Positions 36,880 through 45,646 of a DNA stretch of 64,000 nucleotides are shown here, one piece after another. This stretch comes from CAWFZT01 sp963820415. GTDB taxonomy: Bacteria; Chloroflexota; Anaerolineae; Anaerolineales; Anaerolineaceae. The DNA is taken from the NCBI GenBank assembly GCA_963820415.1, contig CAWFZT010000006.1, forward strand, positions 1,116,001 through 1,180,000. Reading direction: 5' to 3'. Under the pieces are notes generated by a model. The model saw only the letters and a program-made list of their open reading frames with translations. It did no database searches and was not told the DNA's origin. Numbering within the stretch: position 1 is the stretch's first letter; every line of letters starts with the position of its first letter. A program made the translations under genes and the position numbers.

Positions 36880-37572
36880 GTGATCGACCTGTCCCAGTCC
36901 TTGGGACCGGGCATCCCAGTCTTCCCGGGTTTTCCCGACCCGCGCTTCGAGACGATGCTCTCGCAGGCCAAAGGCGACGTGGCCAACGTGGAAATCCTGC
37001 ATTTCGTGCCGCACTCGGGCACGCACATGGACGCGCCCTACCATTTCTTCTCCAGCTTGCGACACGTGGACGAGCTGCCGGTCGACTGCCTGATCGGACC
37101 GGGCATCGTGGTCGATCTGAGCGCCAAAAAAGGCTGCGTGGCTATCCAGGCGGCGGATATCCAGGCCTGGGAGAGCGCCTCAGCGGAAAGCATCCAGGCC
37201 GGGGACATCGTCCTGCTGCGCACCGACCACTATCAGACCTGGAAATTAGGACCGCAGGGCGAGGCGTTCTGGAAGAACGGCTGGCCTTACCTGGCGCGCT
37301 CGGCGGTCGAGTACCTGGCCGGAAAAGGCATCAAGGCCCTGGGGGTCGAGACGTTCAGCCCGGATATGGAATTGCCCCAGGACGGCGCGCCGTCGGGCGC
37401 GCTGGTCGACCGCTCCTCGCACCATACCTTCCTGCCCAAAGGCATCCTGGTGATGGAATGCCTGGCGCACCTGGATGAAATCCCCGCCCCGCGCTGCCTG
37501 GTGATCGCCCTGCCGCTCAAACTGGCAGGCGGCTCCGGCTCGCCGGTGCGCGTGGTAGCGGTGGTGGAGTAA
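36880..37572 (+). CDS. Cyclase/kynurenine-formamidase-family hydrolase
   Basis: Metal-dependent amidohydrolase-like family (KynB/putative cyclase). 230 residues from a GTG; the frame is open upstream (LDAFIHSLGRTTR precedes), so the true start may differ. The metal motif HSGTHMDAPYHF occupies about residues 45-56; the IDLSQSLGPGIPVFPGFPDP opening and the C-terminal SSHHTFLPKGILVMECLAHL are typical. Substrate unknown. Lies alone before the lysC promoter. Confidence 0.8.
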   Translation: MIDLSQSLGPGIPVFPGFPDPRFETMLSQAKGDVANVEILHFVPHSGTHMDAPYHFFSSLRHVDELPVDCLIGPGIVVDLSAKKGCVAIQAADIQAWESASAESIQAGDIVLLRTDHYQTWKLGPQGEAFWKNGWPYLARSAVEYLAGKGIKALGVETFSPDMELPQDGAPSGALVDRSSHHTFLPKGILVMECLAHLDEIPAPRCLVIALPLKLAGGSGSPVRVVAVVE

Positions 37573-37601
37573 GAGAATTTTCTTTCCTTTTTTGAGGGAT
37601 T

Positions 37602-37610
37602 TGATATAAT
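37602..37610 (+). promoter_or_regulatory. Extended -10 promoter of lysC
   Basis: TGATATAAT is an exact extended -10 (TGn-TATAAT), about 50 bases before lysC. No good -35 is present. The leader contains a small CTTTCC/GGAAAG hairpin (37622-37643). Confidence 0.5.
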
Positions 37611-37659
37611 TTGCGGATTACCTTTCCTCCCTTAAAAGGAAAGTCTGAAAGGTTCACCC

Positions 37660-39120
37660 ATGACTCAATCCAACCAGACTCCACCTCACACAGAACGCAC
37701 TTTGGTAATGAAGTTTGGCGGTACGTCCGTTGGCTCGCCGGAAGCCATGACCATGGCCATGCGTATCGTTCAGGATACACTGTACGATTGGCCGCGCCTG
37801 GTGGTGGTCACTTCCGCCCTGTCTGGGGTGACCGACCTGCTCCTTAAAAGCGCCAACCAGGCCGCCCAGGGCGACGATAGAACCTTCAGCGGTGCCGCCG
37901 CTATCCTGCGCCAGAAACACAGCGCCATCGCCACCGCCCTGCTGCCCGAGCCGCAGCTCCGGCAGGCAGTCATGGCGGAGATCGACAAACTGGCCGCTGA
38001 ATTTGCCAGCCTGTGCCAGGCCATCTACGTATTGGGTGAGGCCACCCCGCGCGCCCTGGACGCCGTGGCTGCTATGGGCGAGCGCATGTGCATCCGCCTG
38101 CTGGCGGCCGGGCTGCGGGCGCAGGGCACGCCGGCTGAGGCCATCGAGGCCAGCCGGCTGATCGTCACCGATGACAAATACCAGTCGGCCCACCCGGATC
38201 TTTCCGCCACTACGCGCCAGTCCCGCCAGGTGCTGCTGCCGCTGCTGGAAAAAAAAGCCGTACCGGTGGTGGCTGGCTTCATTGGCGCCACCCCTTCGGG
38301 GGTCACCACCACCCTGGGGCGCGGCGGCAGCGATTATTCGGCGGCTATCCTGGGTGCAGTCTTACCGGCGGACGAAGTGTGGATCTGGACCGACGTGGAC
38401 GGGATAATGACCGCCGACCCGCGCCTGGTGCCCGCAGCCGCCACCATCCCCGAGCTGACCTATAAGGAGGTCTCCGAGCTGGCTTATTTCGGCGCCAAAG
38501 TGCTCCACCCCAAGACCATCCGCCCGGTCATCGACGCCGGAATTGGCCTGCGCGTGTGCAACACCTTCAATCCGTCCCACCCGGGCACGCGCCTGGTGGC
38601 CGACCATACCTCGCCGAGCGATGGGGTGATTAAAGCAGTCACGGCTATCCGCGGGCTGCAGTTGATCACCGTGGAAGGGCGCGGCATGCTGGGCGTGCCG
38701 GGCGTGGCGGCGCGCACTTTTGGGGCGGTGGCGGCTACCGGCACCAGCGTCCCGCTCATCTCGCAGGCCTCGTCCGAGCAGTCGATTTGTTTTGCCGTGC
38801 CCAGCGAAGCCAGCGCCAGGGTCATCGCGGCGGTCGAAAAAGCCCTGGCTTACGAGATTGCCGAAAACGACATTGACCGGGTGTGGGCGACCGGCGAAAT
38901 GGTCATCATTACCGTGGTGGGGGCCGGAATGCGCAACACGCCCGGAGTTTCCGGGCGGGTGTTCAGCGCCCTGGGCAAGCGCCACCTCAACGTGGTTGCC
39001 ATTGCCCAGGGTTCTTCCGAAGTCTCGATCAGCATGATGCTCGATGCGGCGGACACAAAACAGGCCGTCAATACGCTGCACGAGCTGATCGTCCAGCCAC
39101 CCCACCCTTCTCAGGGTTAG
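37660..39120 (+). CDS. lysC: Aspartokinase
   Basis: Phosphorylates aspartate, first step to Lys, Met, Thr and diaminopimelate. 486 residues; N-terminal kinase domain with VMKFGGTSVGSPEAM, GRGGSDYSAAILGA and the DVDGIMTADPR metal/nucleotide segment; C-terminal half holds two ACT domains (about residues 320-475, ITVEGRGMLGVPGVAAR and ITVVGAGMRNTPGVSGRVFS), implying end-product inhibition. No homoserine dehydrogenase domain is fused. asd follows 16 bases later. Confidence 0.93.
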   Translation: MTQSNQTPPHTERTLVMKFGGTSVGSPEAMTMAMRIVQDTLYDWPRLVVVTSALSGVTDLLLKSANQAAQGDDRTFSGAAAILRQKHSAIATALLPEPQLRQAVMAEIDKLAAEFASLCQAIYVLGEATPRALDAVAAMGERMCIRLLAAGLRAQGTPAEAIEASRLIVTDDKYQSAHPDLSATTRQSRQVLLPLLEKKAVPVVAGFIGATPSGVTTTLGRGGSDYSAAILGAVLPADEVWIWTDVDGIMTADPRLVPAAATIPELTYKEVSELAYFGAKVLHPKTIRPVIDAGIGLRVCNTFNPSHPGTRLVADHTSPSDGVIKAVTAIRGLQLITVEGRGMLGVPGVAARTFGAVAATGTSVPLISQASSEQSICFAVPSEASARVIAAVEKALAYEIAENDIDRVWATGEMVIITVVGAGMRNTPGVSGRVFSALGKRHLNVVAIAQGSSEVSISMMLDAADTKQAVNTLHELIVQPPHPSQG

Positions 39121-39136
39121 CAGGAGGTTCTGAAAA

Positions 39137-40195
39137 ATGAAGCGTGAAAAAATCCCCGTCGCCGTCCTGGCTGCCACCGGCAGCGTGGGGCAGCGCTTTG
39201 TCCAGCTTCTGGAAGGTCACCCGTGGTTCGAAGTGGCGGTGGTAACCGCCTCCGACCGCTCAGTGGGGCAGACTTATGGGAAGGCCTGCCATTGGATCCT
39301 GCCGGAAGGCATGCCGGAAAGGGTTGCCGGGCTGACCGTCCTGCCGACTGCGCCCGATTCAGTCACAGTCCCTCTGGTCTTTTCCGCCCTGCCGGCGGAC
39401 GTGGCCAAAGAGGTCGAACCGGCCTTCGCCCAGGCCGGCATGGCGGTCTGCTCCAACGCCTCGGCCTACCGGCGCCAGGCGGATGTGCCGCTGCTTTTGC
39501 CTGAGGTCAACCCCGATCACGTGCGTCTGGTGGAAGCGCAGCGGCGGCGGACAGGCTGGAAGGGCTGCATCCTGACCAATCCCAACTGCACCAGCGCAGG
39601 CATGAGCGTGGCGCTGGGCGCTCTGCAAGCCGCGTTCGGGCTGCGCAAGGTATTTGCCGTCTCGCTGCAGGCTCTTTCGGGCGCCGGCTATCCGGGAGTG
39701 GCCGCGCTGGATATCATCGACAATGCCATCCCCTACGTGGGCGGCGAGGAAGACAAGGTGGAGTGGGAGCCGCGCAAAATGCTGGGCACGCTCAAGGATG
39801 GGCAAATCGAGCTGGCCGATTTCACTATCTCGGCTCACACCAACCGGGTGGCGGTCAGCGATGGGCACCTGGTGTGCCTATCGGTTGAGCTGGGTAATAA
39901 GGCCACGCCGCAGCAGGCCGCCCAGGCCCTGCGCGACTACCAGGCCCCGGCCGCCAGCGCCAGCCTGCCCTCTGCCCCCAGACCTGTGATCCTGGTGCGC
40001 GAAGAACCCGACCGCCCTCAGCCGCGCCTGGACCGCGACACCGGCGCCGGCATGACTACCGTGGTAGGGCGCATCCGTCCCGACCCGCTTTTCGATTTGA
40101 AGATGGTGGTGCTCTCGCACAATACCATACGCGGGGCAGCCGGCGGCTCGATCTACAACGCCGAGCTGCTGGTAGACCAGGGTTTGCTGGATTAA
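39137..40195 (+). CDS. asd: Aspartate-semialdehyde dehydrogenase (archaeal/fungal-type)
   Basis: NADPH-dependent reduction of aspartyl phosphate. 352 residues. N-terminal AVLAATGSVGQRFVQLLEGH and the catalytic Cys151 in LTNPNCTSAGM; the TxRV active-site segment reads SAHTNRVAVSDGH. The LAATGSVGQ form is that of the archaeal/fungal subfamily rather than the E. coli type. AGGAGG precedes the start, and its TAA overlaps the next ATG (TAATG). Confidence 0.92.
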   Translation: MKREKIPVAVLAATGSVGQRFVQLLEGHPWFEVAVVTASDRSVGQTYGKACHWILPEGMPERVAGLTVLPTAPDSVTVPLVFSALPADVAKEVEPAFAQAGMAVCSNASAYRRQADVPLLLPEVNPDHVRLVEAQRRRTGWKGCILTNPNCTSAGMSVALGALQAAFGLRKVFAVSLQALSGAGYPGVAALDIIDNAIPYVGGEEDKVEWEPRKMLGTLKDGQIELADFTISAHTNRVAVSDGHLVCLSVELGNKATPQQAAQALRDYQAPAASASLPSAPRPVILVREEPDRPQPRLDRDTGAGMTTVVGRIRPDPLFDLKMVVLSHNTIRGAAGGSIYNAELLVDQGLLD

Positions 40196-41073
40196 TGCGC
40201 ACTGAGCAGCAGGTCATCGACCAAGTGCTTGCCTTCGCCCGCAGCCACGACATGGTGCGCGCCGTGGCGATGAACGGCTCGCGGGTCGATCCCAACGCGC
40301 CCAAAGACATCTTCCGCGATTATGACGTGGTTTATTACGTCACCAATCCTCGTCACTTCCTGGAAGACCAGTCGTGGATTGATTATTTCGGCAAGCTGAT
40401 CATCCTGCAGCAGAATGACGATTTTTATCACGGAGTCGAAGGCTTCATCTTCCTGATGCTGTTTTCAGACGGGGTACGCATCGATCTGTCCTTTGCGGCG
40501 CTCTCGGAGCTGGCTTATATTGCAGAAGATACCCTGACCGTGGTGCTGTTAGATAAAGACCAGCGTATCGCCCCGCTGCCGCCGCCCTCGGAGGCCGGTT
40601 ATTACACCCCCAAACCCTCGCCCAAGGAATTTGCCGAGGCGGTCAATGAAATTTTCTGGTGTTCGAACAATATCGCCAAAGGCATCTGGCGCGATGAATT
40701 ACCCTATGCCAAAGCCATGTACGACGTGGTCGTGCGCGATCACATTTTGAAAATGCTGGCCTGGTATGCAGCCATGCTGCATAACTGGATGCTGAATACG
40801 GGTAAATTCGGACGGCGGCTGAAGCGCTATCTCCCCCAAGAAATCTGGGAATCTTATGAGAAGACTTACACCGGCGCCGGTTACGCCGAAACCTGGGAAG
40901 CCCTGTTCAAAGCCCTGCGCCTTGTGCGCAAAGTAGGCCTGGAACTGGCAGGCAATCTCGGCTATGAGTATCCGCTGGAAGATGATCGTCGTACGAACGA
41001 GTACCTGCAGCGGGTGCGGGCCCTTCCGAAAGAGGCCAGATCATACGATGAAGAAGAAAATAAACAGGGATAA
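40195..41073 (+). CDS. ANT(6)-like aminoglycoside/streptomycin adenylyltransferase
   Basis: 292 residues. AMNGSRVDPNAPKDIFRDYD followed by VVYYV is the nucleotidyltransferase site of the AadE/ANT(6) family, and DGVRIDLSFA supplies the third acidic residue. The C-terminal helical domain includes KMLAWYAAMLHNWMLNTGKF. Overlaps the asd stop by one base. Environmental members are widespread and may not give clinical resistance; native substrate unknown. A palindromic terminator-like segment starts in its last codons. Confidence 0.8.
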   Translation: MRTEQQVIDQVLAFARSHDMVRAVAMNGSRVDPNAPKDIFRDYDVVYYVTNPRHFLEDQSWIDYFGKLIILQQNDDFYHGVEGFIFLMLFSDGVRIDLSFAALSELAYIAEDTLTVVLLDKDQRIAPLPPPSEAGYYTPKPSPKEFAEAVNEIFWCSNNIAKGIWRDELPYAKAMYDVVVRDHILKMLAWYAAMLHNWMLNTGKFGRRLKRYLPQEIWESYEKTYTGAGYAETWEALFKALRLVRKVGLELAGNLGYEYPLEDDRRTNEYLQRVRALPKEARSYDEEENKQG

Positions 41074-41138
41074 AGGGCATGGAGGGGATAAAAGAAGCAA
41101 TATAATCTTTATCCCTTTTACCCCCTATATCCCTGTTA
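41064..41138. terminator. Bidirectional terminator-like palindrome between convergent genes
   Basis: AACAGGGATAAAGGG (from 41064) and the inverse ending CCCTATATCCCTGTT (to 41137) with an inner GGGGATAAAAG / CTTTATCCC match form a long imperfect hairpin between the + adenylyltransferase gene and the - GH3 gene. Confidence 0.6.
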
Positions 41139-41157
41139 AATTCCCTCAATTGCTAAA

Positions 41158-43386
41158 CTAAGCGGTTACCACTAGCGTGCCTTTGAGGCGGATATCTTCC
41201 GACGAACTGCCGACCATAATGTCGAACTCGCCCGGCTCGACGACATAGTGAAGCCCGGCGTCGTACAGGCCCAACTGGAGCACATCCAGCCCGAACCTGA
41301 CCTGGCGGATCTCCCCGGGCTTGAGACTGATACGCTGGAAGGCCTTCAGCTCTTTGACCGGGCGCACCACGCTGGCCAGCCGGTCGTGCACGTAAAGCTG
41401 CACCACCTCGTCGCCTGCCACGCTGTCGGTGTTCTCCACCTCCAGGCTGACCGTTACCTTCTGGTCCAGGCCAGCTTTTTGCGGGTTGATGCCCAGACTG
41501 CGATAAGCAAACGTGGTGTAGCTCAGCCCGAAACCGAAGGGGAAGAGCGGTTTGCCGATCAGGTCGACGTAATCTTCAATCCGCCCGGAAGGCTTGTAAT
41601 TATAAAAGAGCGGGAGCTGTCCCATGCTGCGCGGAATGCTGACCGGCAGCTTGCCGCCCGGGTTGGCGTCCCCAAACAGCACGTCGGCGATGGCCAGCCC
41701 GCCGGCCTCGCCCGGATACCACGCCTCTAGCACCGCCGCCACCTTATCGATCCATTCTGTCATCACCACCGGGGCGCCGTTGATCAGCACTACCACCACC
41801 GGCACGCCGGTCGCCGCCACAGCCGCAATCAGCTCGGGCTGGGCGCCGGGCAGTTCCAGGTTGGCGCGGTCTTTCTGTTCACCCTCGGTGCGCTTATCGT
41901 TGCCGACGAACAACACCGCGCATTGGCTCTGCTGGGCAGCCGCAACTGCTGCGGCAATCCCGTCTTTAGCATCGCCATCACCGGTGACATCGCAGCCAAA
42001 GGCATAATGGACGGCCACCTTTTCCCCAGCCTTGTGCTTGATCGCCTGCAGGGGCGTGGTGAACCGGTCTGGCGCATAACCTTCCCAGGTATAGCCGCCC
42101 AACACGGTGCGGGCAGCCTGGGGACCAATCACCGCCAGGGATTTGAGTCCGGCATGGAAAGGCAGGACATTCTGGCCGTTTTTCAGCAGGGTGATGGCTT
42201 CCTGGGCCATGCGTAAGGCCAGCGCCTGGTGCTGGGGGGTGTGGCTGGAAACGGCAGCCCTGGCTTCGTCTACCAGGCGGTCGTCGAACAGCCCCATGCG
42301 GAATTTAACCGCGAGCACGCAGCGCACCGCCTCATCCACCGCTTTTTCAGAAATTGCGCCGTTTTTCAAGCCGGCCAGCATCGGGTCGGTGAAGCAGATT
42401 GACTTGGGCAGCTCCACGTCCATGCCGGCTTCGACGGCGCGTTTGGCTACTTCGGTTTTGTCGGCCGCCACGGCGTGTTTTTCCAGGATATGGATAACCG
42501 AATCGTAGTCAGAGACGACAAACCCTTCGAAGCCCCACTCGCCGCGCAACAGGTCGGTCAGCAGCCAGGGGTTGCAGGAGCAGGGCAGCCCATCCAGCGA
42601 ATTGTAAGCCGCCATGATCGAGAGCGCCCCACCCTCGCGCACAGCCGCTTCGAAGGCAGGCAAATAGACCTCGCGCAGCAGCCGCTCCGAGAGGTGGATG
42701 GCGTAGCTGTCGCGCCCGCCGTCGCCGACAAAATTGGCGGCAAAATGTTTGGGTGTGGCAATCACCCCCTGGCCCTGGAGGCCGCGCACGAAAGCCACCG
42801 CCATGCGCGCCGCCAGGTAAGTATCTTCACCGTAAGTCTCTTCTGTCCGCCCGCAGCGCGGGTCACGGGCGATATTGATAGTGGGGCTGAGCAACTGGCG
42901 GATGCCGCGCGTGCGCGCCTCACGACCGATGGCGCCAGCCACCTCTTCCAGGAGCTGCGGGTCCCAACTGCTGGCCATGCCGATACTCAGGGGGAAGCTG
43001 GTGCCATCATTGGCGAGCAAACCGTGCAGGCCTTCGTCGTGGATGATGGGCGGGATGCCCAGGCGAGTATTTTTGCGCGCATATTCCTGGATCTGGTTGG
43101 CCTTTTTCGCAGCGTCCTGGGGCGGCAGCTCGCGTAAAAAGACGCTGAACTGGCCGGTCCCAATCCCGACCCCAACAGCAGGGGGGATAGATTTGATGCG
43201 CTCGATGCGCTTTTCCAGGCTCAAACGGCCAAATTCTGCCCAACCTTCCCACCCATTGAATGAGTCATACGAACCGAGCTGGGCGACTTTTTCCTCCCAG
43301 GTCATACGAGAAAGCAGGTCGGCGACCCTTTGCTCCACAGGCAGAGCCGGGTCAAGGTACGGTCTATCCTTCGACTGAGCGCACAT
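41158..43386 (-). CDS. GH3 beta-glycosidase
   Basis: 742 residues, cytoplasmic (no signal peptide). N-terminal (alpha/beta)8 domain with GRTEETYGEDTYLAARMAVA, KHFAANFVGDGGRD and the nucleophile Asp293 in VVSDYDSVI; second alpha/beta sandwich with HPGEAGG-type segment EAWYPGEAGGLAIADVLFGD; C-terminal fibronectin-III-like domain (about residues 650-742). Beta-glucosidase or beta-xylosidase activity is likely. Stands before an MFS gene on the same strand, so both could use one imported sugar. Confidence 0.9.
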   Translation of the reverse strand: MCAQSKDRPYLDPALPVEQRVADLLSRMTWEEKVAQLGSYDSFNGWEGWAEFGRLSLEKRIERIKSIPPAVGVGIGTGQFSVFLRELPPQDAAKKANQIQEYARKNTRLGIPPIIHDEGLHGLLANDGTSFPLSIGMASSWDPQLLEEVAGAIGREARTRGIRQLLSPTINIARDPRCGRTEETYGEDTYLAARMAVAFVRGLQGQGVIATPKHFAANFVGDGGRDSYAIHLSERLLREVYLPAFEAAVREGGALSIMAAYNSLDGLPCSCNPWLLTDLLRGEWGFEGFVVSDYDSVIHILEKHAVAADKTEVAKRAVEAGMDVELPKSICFTDPMLAGLKNGAISEKAVDEAVRCVLAVKFRMGLFDDRLVDEARAAVSSHTPQHQALALRMAQEAITLLKNGQNVLPFHAGLKSLAVIGPQAARTVLGGYTWEGYAPDRFTTPLQAIKHKAGEKVAVHYAFGCDVTGDGDAKDGIAAAVAAAQQSQCAVLFVGNDKRTEGEQKDRANLELPGAQPELIAAVAATGVPVVVVLINGAPVVMTEWIDKVAAVLEAWYPGEAGGLAIADVLFGDANPGGKLPVSIPRSMGQLPLFYNYKPSGRIEDYVDLIGKPLFPFGFGLSYTTFAYRSLGINPQKAGLDQKVTVSLEVENTDSVAGDEVVQLYVHDRLASVVRPVKELKAFQRISLKPGEIRQVRFGLDVLQLGLYDAGLHYVVEPGEFDIMVGSSSEDIRLKGTLVVTA

Positions 43387-43447
43387 AGCTTATCCTTTCT
43401 TGGTTCGGTTGAGATTAACTTTTACGGATTTATCCAGAAAATCCATT

Positions 43448-44737
43448 TTAGCCCTCTTGTGATATATCCAGTTTGGTTCTTGCCAGCGACGGCGCATCAC
43501 TGGCCTGTTCCTGCGGCTCTTCGACTATCCAAATACACAGCAGGCCAGAAACGACGATACACATCCCAAAGACCACGTAAACGGTGCCCAGGCCGATCCA
43601 ATCTCCCAGGAGCGCCGCGAAAGACATGGATATCAGGCTGGCGGCGGTGGAAAAAGCATTCAACGAACTGCCTACCCGCCCACGCTTGAGATCGGGCACC
43701 GCCATTTGCATCATCGTGGTGATACCAGATTCGGCAGGTACAATCCCCAGACCGACGATAAACCCCATGGCAATGATAAAGCCAAACGCAGGCGCGACAC
43801 CCATGGCCGCCATAGAAATCCCAATCACGATCGTTCCCGCCGATACCATGGATTTTTTCGATACTTTTGAAGCGATGAAACCGAGCAGCACGCCCCCGAT
43901 CACCATGCCAGCCCCCTGGGCCGAATTGAGAATGCCCAACCCGGTGGCGCCAACTCCAAAAGTACGCTGCAGGTAGGGCACCCATACCACAGTGATCGCC
44001 CCGATTCCCAGCATAATCACACACATACAGACCAGGATGCCTACCAGGGTGCGGCTGCCAAACAGGTAAGCCATACCTTCCCGTAAGTCCCGCCAGACAC
44101 CCTTTATACTGGCCGGGGCATGCTCTCGCTGCCTGGCAGGTTTAGGGGAGCGGATGGTCAGTACAGCCAGGGCTGAGATGATGAAACCACAGCAATTAAC
44201 AATGAAAGCGACCCGCTCGCTGTATAAACCGATCGCAAAACCTGCCAGGCTGGGTCCTGCCACCATGCCGACGGTCTGGATGATCTGCATCAGGCTGTTA
44301 GCCGCCAGCCAGTCTGTTGAATGGGTGACAATCAAAGGCAGTAGGGCGCCGCGGGCTGGGAAGAAAAACTGGCTGGTGCTGGACATGAGGAATACGACCA
44401 GATAGAAGATCCACACCTGCTCTTTGGTATGCACCAGCAGGCAAAACAGGACCAGCGCGGCGCGGATCATATCGGAGGCGATCATCGTCCGCCTGCGGTC
44501 CCAGCGGTCGACAAACACCCCGGCAATGGGGCCCAGCAGCAAGGCCGGGATGGCGCCGGAGATCAACGACAAACCGACCATCAGGGCCGAGCCGGTCAGG
44601 CGGTTGACCACGATCGGGATGGCCAGGTAAACAAAATAATCCCCGATGAAGGAGATCATTTGCCCGATCCACAAGGCCATGAAGTTGCGGTTGCGGAACA
44701 GGCGTTGGTAGGATGATCCTGATGCAAGTGGGGTCAA
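43448..44737 (-). CDS. MFS transporter
   Basis: 429 residues from a TTG at 44737, chosen because a longer reading would overlap the divergent gene at 44798; the start is uncertain. Twelve membrane helices; NFMALWIGQMISFIGDYFVY opening and the conserved loop GVFVDRWDRRRTMIASDMIR between helices 2 and 3 are typical of the macrolide-efflux-like (MefA/NarK-unrelated) MFS group. Substrate unknown. Confidence 0.78.
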   Translation of the reverse strand: MTPLASGSSYQRLFRNRNFMALWIGQMISFIGDYFVYLAIPIVVNRLTGSALMVGLSLISGAIPALLLGPIAGVFVDRWDRRRTMIASDMIRAALVLFCLLVHTKEQVWIFYLVVFLMSSTSQFFFPARGALLPLIVTHSTDWLAANSLMQIIQTVGMVAGPSLAGFAIGLYSERVAFIVNCCGFIISALAVLTIRSPKPARQREHAPASIKGVWRDLREGMAYLFGSRTLVGILVCMCVIMLGIGAITVVWVPYLQRTFGVGATGLGILNSAQGAGMVIGGVLLGFIASKVSKKSMVSAGTIVIGISMAAMGVAPAFGFIIAMGFIVGLGIVPAESGITTMMQMAVPDLKRGRVGSSLNAFSTAASLISMSFAALLGDWIGLGTVYVVFGMCIVVSGLLCIWIVEEPQEQASDAPSLARTKLDISQEG

Positions 44738-44785
44738 TGGGTTGGTCCGTAAGAGGATATATGCCTGGGTAATTGTACTATAGGG

Positions 44786-44791
44786 TATACT
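44786..44791 (+). promoter_or_regulatory. -10 box placed for a leaderless transcript
   Basis: TATACT ends 6 bases before the ATG at 44798, so transcription would begin at or near the A of the start codon. No ribosome-binding site is present. The -35 region is not clear. Confidence 0.4.
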
Positions 44792-44797
44792 AAAACC

Positions 44798-45052
44798 ATG
44801 AGCGGATACTATTCTGACACACATCCCAAAATGGAAGCCCTCCAAATTAAACTTCTGCGAGAAGCTCCCCCCTGGCGAAAGATGGAAATGTTGGTCAGTC
44901 TGAATGCTTCAGCCCAGGAGTTAGCCCTGGCAGGTTTACGCCGGCGTTATCCAGAAGCCAGCTTAAGCGAGTTACGCCGCCGGTTGGCAGACCTCCTGCT
45001 CGGCGAAGACCTGGCTTGTAAAGTCTATGGAGGCCGGGGATATGCCCGTTGA
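44798..45052 (+). CDS. Rv0078B-like putative antitoxin
   Basis: 84 residues, helical, with the pattern KLLREAPPWRKMEMLVSLNA, LALAGLRRRYPEASLSELRR and RLADLLLGEDLA, which resembles Rv0078B-related small proteins. These are commonly encoded ahead of a nucleotidyltransferase-type partner, as here. Overlaps the next gene by 11 bases. Function as antitoxin is by family and context. Confidence 0.6.
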   Translation: MSGYYSDTHPKMEALQIKLLREAPPWRKMEMLVSLNASAQELALAGLRRRYPEASLSELRRRLADLLLGEDLACKVYGGRGYAR

Positions 45053-45617
45053 TGCCATTTCAGTTACAGTAAGCGTAACGACTGTTCTGGAAAAACTGGG
45101 AGTATCCTATTTTATCGGGGGTTCACTTGCCAGCACGCTTTATGGGATGGTGCGCACAACGCAGGATTTGGATATTATTGCTGAGCTGAGCACAGAACAT
45201 ATCCCTTTGTTATTGGATGCACTTCAAAACGAATTTTATATGGATGATGAAATGATCGCAAATGCCATTATTCATCATTCCAGCTTCAATATTATTCATC
45301 GTGAGAGTATGTTTAAAGTAGATGTTTTTATTCCACGCCCACGCACATTTTTAAAAATGCAATTTTCTCGCGCCCATAAAGAAATTTTATCTTCAGATCC
45401 TCAAATGGTAGCAATTGTGGCCAGTCCGGAAGATACTCTTCTGGCCAAGCTGGAATGGTATCGCTTAGGCGGAGATGTATCCGAGCGCCAGTGGCGAGAT
45501 GTGCTTGGGATATTAAAAGTACAGGCAGGCGTACTTGATGTTGATTATCTGCACCGTATGGCAGATGAACTACAAGTAGAAGACTTACTCGACCACGCTC
45601 TACAGAACGCCGGGTAA
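45042..45617 (+). CDS. Nucleotidyltransferase-like partner protein
   Basis: 191 residues from the ATG at 45042 (GGAGG 9 bases before). YFIGGSLASTLYGMVRTTQD then LDIIAEL carries the G-S...D-x-D site of minimal nucleotidyltransferases; VDVFIPRP gives a further acidic residue, and SPEDTLLAKLEWYRLGGDVS is typical of this group (DUF6036/AbiEii-like). Together with the overlapping small gene it may form a toxin-antitoxin-like unit. The tRNA or protein target, if any, is unknown. Confidence 0.62.
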   Translation: MPVDAISVTVSVTTVLEKLGVSYFIGGSLASTLYGMVRTTQDLDIIAELSTEHIPLLLDALQNEFYMDDEMIANAIIHHSSFNIIHRESMFKVDVFIPRPRTFLKMQFSRAHKEILSSDPQMVAIVASPEDTLLAKLEWYRLGGDVSERQWRDVLGILKVQAGVLDVDYLHRMADELQVEDLLDHALQNAG

Positions 45618-45646
45618 ACTAAAACGAGTGGCTTTCATTTTCCAAT

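Noticed and set aside
36765..37478. Alternative 237-codon frame overlapping the cyclase gene
   Set aside because: Low-complexity Arg/Gly/Pro-rich product without family motifs; the frame at 36880 carries the HxGTHxDxPxHF metal motif.
45042..45617. Nucleotidyltransferase as the missing AbiEii partner of the AbiEi-like gene at 32008
   Set aside because: It is 12 kb away and already overlaps its own small partner gene at 44798.
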